Assembly (NCBI GenBank): GCA_014706295.1
Contig: JACSVZ010000002.1
Span: forward strand, 14,740,494 to 14,804,493
Direction of reading: 5' to 3'
DNA: 64,000 bases
Origin: Lycocorax pyrrhopterus obiensis
Taxonomy: Eukaryota > Chordata > Aves > Passeriformes > Paradisaeidae
In this document: in pieces, positions 58,501 through 64,000 of the stretch
How the letters are laid out: each line of letters begins with the position of its first letter
How positions within the stretch are numbered: the first letter of the stretch is position 1
Notes under the pieces: generated by a model
Databases searched by the model: none
What the model saw: the letters and a program-made list of their open reading frames with translations, nothing else
Told to the model about the DNA's origin: nothing
Made by a program: the position numbers and the translations under genes

Positions 58501-61500
58501 AGCTGGAATGTGCTGTGCTCTGCCCAGAGCACTGCTTCCCTGGCGGAGGCTGAGGCACGGGCCACTCAGCCATAGACACTTCATCACAAAGCAGTCATCA
58601 GTGTAAAAGCATGGACTAGAGAATTAAAAAATGTTCTTTTCCAGGTAGTAGTTAAAGCAGGCTGTGTGCTGCTCCATGTCGCAGAGTGCCTGTTCTCCTG
58701 TACTGCAGAAATGTATGTAAGCTAAGCAATTGGGTATTACATTTGGCACAGGACTGAAGGAAAGCAATGTGTTTCCATGCAACCTTTGAATCCCCATCCA
58801 CGTCCCTTGTGCAGGCTGAGCTGTGAGCCAGCTGCCAAGAGGACTGCACAATCTTCAGGTTTGCATTAAAACACTGCAGCTGTAGGCCAGGATCATGCTT
58901 GCCGCTTTCTTTTGCCGAAGCTTCCCAGCCTGTCCCATTCAAATACATGAAAACTAATAACTCTTTGTCCACCTTTCCTATTTATGGAGTACAGCAGCTC
59001 TGTGCAGCAAGCTAAGTGCTCAGGGCCCTTAGGTACAGCTTCTTACCCTGTATATACACAATTTAGTTAAGAGGGGGAGAAGACAGTTTATTATAAACAT
59101 TGAACAGTGGGCGGCATCATTAGCTTTTAAAAATCATAACTAACTCCCCAGGTGGTTGTCCTAATGTGTTCTGGGCTTTCTTTGCGTCCCTGAGATGAAA
59201 AGAAAGCCTGAGCACGTGAGGGCAGGATGCAGCACAACGAAATGTTGAGTGCTGCTGTTGGTGGCATGGCAAATTCCACTCTGCCAGCATCAGCCTCAGA
59301 TGGCAGAAGCGCTGCCCATGCTGTACAAGGCAGGGGCTGGGGGACTAAAGCCTTTCCTTCCTTCCTGCTGCCTTTCTCATTTGCTAGGTCATGATCTAAG
59401 GCTCATGGCATGTTGCAGGCCAGACATCATCGTTGTAGTGGTCCTCTCGGGTTTTATAGAATCTGTGAATGGAATTGGCAGTAGCCTCCCATTTAGCCAT
59501 CGGCTTCCTTTTTCCTACTTGGCCATTCAATGTCTATATCAAATGAAAGCACTTCTTCTGGCCAAAGACTTCCTTCCCATTTTTGTCCTAAAGGAACACT
59601 GCTCAGGTGAGCAAACCTGTCTCATCACCTGTGGCAGCACTCACAGCCCTGCTGATGTGCAAATCACTCTGCCTGACATCTGTAGGGACATGTCCTTGGG
59701 AGGAGCAAAAGCTCACATTAACAGCTGATATATCAAAGTGCTCCAAATTTACACATCTACTCAGAAGTGTTGGCAAGGAGAACTGGCATTAATTACCAGG
59801 GAGGAAAGTGAAAACCATCATAGGCAGCTGCACTGGGTCTGGGCAAAGGAGCTGTTTACTCTGACTCCTTTCCAGAACAAGTTTAGGTGATGTCGACACT
59901 CAGGTAGGTAACTGCAACTCTTGTAATCTTTGGGAACAAAAGCTTTTCTGAAGCACCAGAGACCAGAGCACTGGTAGAAAGTGCTGCTCCATGGGCTGGG
60001 TCATGGGCAAGGGTGATGGAGCCTGAAGCAGCACCAGCCAACTTACTCCCTCGCTGTCATCAGGGCATTGCAAAGGGACCACACTGACTCCCAGAAACAG
60101 ACTTTGGAGAGGGAAGAAGAAGAATGGCTTTCAGGAGCTGCCACCAAAGCCACAGCCCTGGCACAACCTGTTGTTGTCTCTCTAGAACGTGTCACAAAGC
60201 CTCGCAAACATCCCGGACAGGGCCAGGGCCACAAAATGGGGAAGACCCTGGGGTTCCCCCTCCCTCCTCCTGTCATTACCCTTCCCTCTGTGTCTCCCAC
60301 CGTGGTAACCATGACAGCTGCCACATTGTCCTGCCCTGCCCTGTAGCTTTTATGATTCAGGTCATGTGGGCAAGAGCTGCCCCACCAGCTGTGCACTGGA
60401 CAGACAAGGAGAAGTTGGAATTACCTTTCTGCTCATGGCATGAAAGCCAACATTGAAGGACTGTGCTGTTAGCTACAATGTGGCAGCTGGAAGAGATTTT
60501 TGACACAGAAACACCAAACACATTTAGCTTGATTATTTTTTGGAGACAAAGCTTGTTGTGACAATGAACTATTTAACTTTGTAGAGGGTCTCAGCATCTT
60601 ACAATTATGTACAAAAAATTAAAGCTCTGAACATTCAGAGCCAAGATTAAAACAAAAATAAGGTACTAGGACATTCAGCTTAGCCTAGCAGATTTGGCTG
60701 ACAAATTAAAAGAATGTACAGAGATGCTATTTATTACTATTTTACGCGAGCTGGTGATCAGCACTACACCTGCAACACCAGGAAGAACATGGCAAAGCTG
60801 AACTTCCTGTCATTTATACTAACCCATGAAAAGCCTTCAATTTAAACCCTGTAAAGCCATTCAGTGGTAGTTTGGGGTCTAGTAATGATCTCCCCACAGT
60901 GCATTGCTGTGTGGAAGATATGGCCCAATCCCCTTTCTGACAGAAAGCTCAAGGTCTGCGAAGCAAAGCTTCCATTCCCCTTTTTATTCAGACAAGGTGG
61001 TCCCCAAACAAGTCACAAAATCCTGGATGAAGTTGGAAGAGCTGGAAATTATAACCCAGGGCAGACCAGATGGTGCAGTCATAGTGACTGAGTTACTGCT
61101 CCTTTGATCCCACCATCTGGGCCCCCTCCACCTGCCCTGCAAACAAACCCTGGGCAAAGTTGTTGCCTCCCCCCCAAAGCTCTGCTCTCCACCAAGCTGA
61201 CCAGCAGCATCTCACAGTCTTGCACAAACACATTTTATAGTTAAAGCACTGAAAAGAGAGGGAAGATGCAATTAGGAGGACTCTAGTCCTCTTTTTGCAA
61301 CCTTAACCCTGCTCCTGTTCAATCTGGCAGAACAGCACTGTCACCTTTCCCCAGGATAATGAACTCGGCTCTGTCAGACCCTTTCCTAGAGAGGTGAAAT
61401 ATCTAACAAATTCTGGCCCCTGTTACCCATTAAGCACAAATTGCTTCAGAATTACCTTGACCTGATCACATCGGTCATCCTTGGTCCTGGTCATTGTCCT

Positions 61501-64000
61501 CATTACGTCTCCTCTGCAGAGCACACTCACAAATGCCACCAGGTTGCAAAAATCCTCTCTTCTCATCGTGCTCCTTGAGTCGGACAGTGGCTGCAGCTCC
61601 CCGTGGGCAGGAGGGCCCCAGCTCCAGGCACAACAACCGGGGCAAAGTTCTGGGTTGGCTCTCACCATGATGGACATGAGCAGGAGCCACAGCCTGGGCC
61701 AGGGTGGGCTGGATTCTCTGACTGAAGAGTGCCCTGGGGAGGACAGGGAATGCTTACAAGGGGCAAGTGGGTATTCCAGGAAAATTTCCAGGCCAAGTTG
61801 TCAACTTGCTTGAGACCTCACACCCCTTTTCTGTTTGTTTCGCTGTCCAGTGGTTGGCTACTGGCAGAATGAAGGCCACATTTCAGTTTGTTAAAAATAC
61901 CCACCCAATTATCTGTTGGATCATATTTATCCTGTATTTTCCTGGTTGTAAGTAGTCCTGGAAGGCACAGGACCACTCACCTCAATGAAGGCAGCCAATC
62001 TGGGCATATGGTGTTTTCATCCTCACCTGCTTTCTCCCAAAAAGTGCCATGTGAGGGCTCTGATCTCCCTTTAAAATGGGTCTCACAGTCTTCCCTTTGA
62101 GAGCACTGCAAGGTCTCTGGCACGGAGCAATCTGTTCACAGCATAATTATTCTCCTCTAGGGCCTCAGAGACCATGAGGCTCCTGACATTTTTCACTGCC
62201 TGGAGAGGGGTAATTTTTCATTGCTTTCCTGAGGACTCCTGTACTTTGCAGCAGTAATGGAGCATCCAGCTCCACTGAGCTGCAGCCTACAGTTTATTTT
62301 TATCTCTTGATAGGCATAAGCTGAAGGACTTCCAGCTAAGATCAGGAAAATGGGGAGGTATAAACAAAGCTAGTAAGTAAATAGAAGAAGCTCCTAGCAA
62401 ACCACAGATTCTATCATGGTGTATGCAACATGTTTTTGAAATTATATAATAACAAGATATGCTTTACTAAATACTAAGTAAAAAGTAACAGGAGAGACAG
62501 GATCTTGAGTCCCATTAAAATAAACAAACTCTGAAATACAATCAGCAGTATCATACGTGCTTCTAACTTCATCTGTCTCCAGCTACACATCTAGAGGACA
62601 GATCCTGCTGCAGCTGGTATGGGATTGTGTCAGCTGAGCTGCTGGTTGGGAAAGGCATCACTTCATCTCTGGGATACACACTAAGGAAAACAGAGCCCAG
62701 AAACTGTACTTTGGCAGGATCTGCACATCTCCAGCTAGTTATTGCATTTTTTCACATAGCGTGTTTAAAAGAAAGTAATCGTAACAGAAAGTACTCTTGC
62801 AAGCAGCTGGTAAAAAAAAAAAAACAGAGCAGAAAAGGATTGAAATTATAGCTCCTATTTGAAGGGCCATTGCATGAAAGAAGTGTTTTCAAATACTTCT
62901 GAAATCTAACATCTAATTTAATTTACCAAAACAGATAAGCAACAATCTACAAGCCTGAAAAATAAAAACATCTGAGTTTTGCCAAACCTTTCCAGTTATT
63001 TGCAAAAGAATAAGTATTTTAATTTCAAGCTCTGAAAAGGGAATTATTTCTGAGAATGAAAATGTAAAGCAAAAAACAAACTCTCTTTTCATTTATTTTT
63101 TTGGTAGCATTCCCAGTGCTGCTGCTGAAGGGCAGGCAGTCTGGGCTGGGTGTTCAGCCTTACAAAGAGTGTTGGGAGAGGAGGGAGGTACAAACGGGGC
63201 TGAGGACACTGCCCCGGGCAGGGCAAACCCCTGCTCCTGAGACAACTGAATGCCTTCGTGCCCTGCAATTACTTCTCTCTTGAGTTAGACAATCTGCACT
63301 TAGGTGACAGAGTAAAAGTCAGTTGAATTTCTTTGGCACCAGTCTAGGGCAAAAATTAGGTTGATACTGCTTTGCTTCAGACAGGGTGGGTTTTTTTCTT
63401 TTCTTTCCTTTTTAAACCCAAAAATTCAAATTAGGCTCCAGCTCAGAGCCTTTACCACCGGGGCATGAATGCTAAATAGCCTGTTCCCAGTCCAATCTGT
63501 TCACTGCTTGGCTAATGATTATTCTCCATAGAAACCTCACCAGAGTCAGTTATTATTCTCTCCTCATGCACTTGTATCTCTCTTGTATTTATATAAGATT
63601 AAGTAGCCCTGTTAAGTTTTTACCTTTCTGATTGGAGCTTATTTTAACCTCAATTAAGCCATCAGCCCGGGTTTCTGAAGGCAGAGCAATAGCATAGCCA
63701 TTATCATTCTCTCCACCTTTTGTATGAAAATGATGTTGAGGATTGGTTGCTTTGGGGATTGCTCTGTGGCAGGTAACCAACGTCGAGAGTCGGGGAGGAT
63801 AAATGGTGCCAGACTCCCAGAGGTGCCGTGGCACTGTGTAATTATTGTTCCAGACAGCTGAAAGCAGCAGGGTTTCTGGTTCCCCTGCTTAGTTTCAGTC
63901 TGCCATGATTGCTGGCACAGAAAGATGCTGATTGTAAGTAAACATTAATTATGCCCTGCTACCCCACTGCTAGCATCTCTGGGCTTGCAAGAAACAGAAG
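55561..64000. other. Intergenic region downstream of ARHGAP12
   Basis: No gene is recognised on either strand in these 8.4 kb. Base composition is higher in GC than the introns from about 58 kb onward. The two longest open frames (57192-57668 and 59249-59728, about 159 codons each) show no domain, no splice-bounded structure and no recognisable homology. Simple tracts are A15 at 57694-57708 and A13-A14 near 62811-62824. Homeodomain-type motifs cluster near 56420-56760 and 63420-63800 and might mark regulatory elements. Confidence 0.6.
57664..57708 (+). other. AATAAA followed by A15: possible retroposed 3' end
   Basis: AATAAA at 57664-57669 is followed 24 bp later by an A15 tract at 57694-57708. 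This is the spacing of a polyadenylated transcript copied back into the genome. The parent is not recognised and no target duplication was found, so chance is possible. Confidence 0.3.

Noticed and set aside
59249..59728. 159-codon open frame on the + strand
   Set aside because: Same reasoning: no motif or homology I can name, and an overlapping frame in another phase is also open. GC-richer sequence simply has fewer stops.
1..64000. CRISPR arrays, bacterial operons, phage or plasmid genes
   Set aside because: No evenly spaced direct repeats and no prokaryotic gene organisation; the sequence is clearly intron-rich vertebrate DNA.

Overview
The window is vertebrate nuclear DNA, most likely from a bird. 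It is AT-rich and intron-dominated, with GT-AG introns and no operon-like gene packing. One protein-coding gene is recognisable on the + strand: the 3' two-thirds of ARHGAP12, a Rho-family GTPase-activating protein. The bird assignment is inference. It rests on near-mammalian exon sequence, the absence of recognisable mammalian SINEs or long LINE tracts, and an LTR family whose TGTCGTGGTTT start resembles avian LTRs.

Layout. Bases 1-9504 are intron: the SH3-encoding N-terminal part must lie upstream of the window. Sixteen coding exons follow between 9505 and 53186. They join in a single open frame of about 615 codons ending at TGA 53184-53186. In order they encode a proline-rich linker and WW domain 1 (9505-9768), a linker (14866-15006), WW domain 2 (16571-16651), a Ser/Arg-rich linker (27420-27545, 30790-30864), a split PH domain (33610-42407), a charged linker (45000-46201) and the RhoGAP domain with its arginine finger (49106-53186). 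The 3' UTR runs to about 55.56 kb with three AATAAA signals. From there to 64000 I see only intergenic DNA with simple repeats, a possible retroposed 3' end and candidate non-coding conserved stretches.

How the parts work together. The WW domains bind proline-rich partners, the PH domain binds membrane lipid or protein, and the RhoGAP domain switches off Rac-type GTPases. The first five exons in the window are all phase 0 and a multiple of three long. The WW/linker part can therefore be changed by exon skipping without breaking the PH-RhoGAP frame.

The most unusual structure is in the 10.8-kb intron 16652-27419. Bases 20349-22743 are two copies of one LTR family, nested head-to-head. An outer solo LTR (minus orientation, 5-bp target duplication AGGCA) was itself hit by an inner solo LTR in the opposite orientation (20493-21662, target duplication GATGG). 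The result is a near-perfect inverted repeat with arms of about 1 kb. Aligned by hand, the inner copy differs from the outer mainly by G-to-A changes on its sense strand: about 36, against 2 A-to-G, 5 C-to-T and 3 T-to-C. Of these, 34 of 36 fall in GA or GG context. This is the signature expected of cytidine-deaminase (APOBEC/AID-type) editing of retroelement cDNA. The edits are clustered, leaving the G-richest 180 bp and the 3' end of the LTR untouched.
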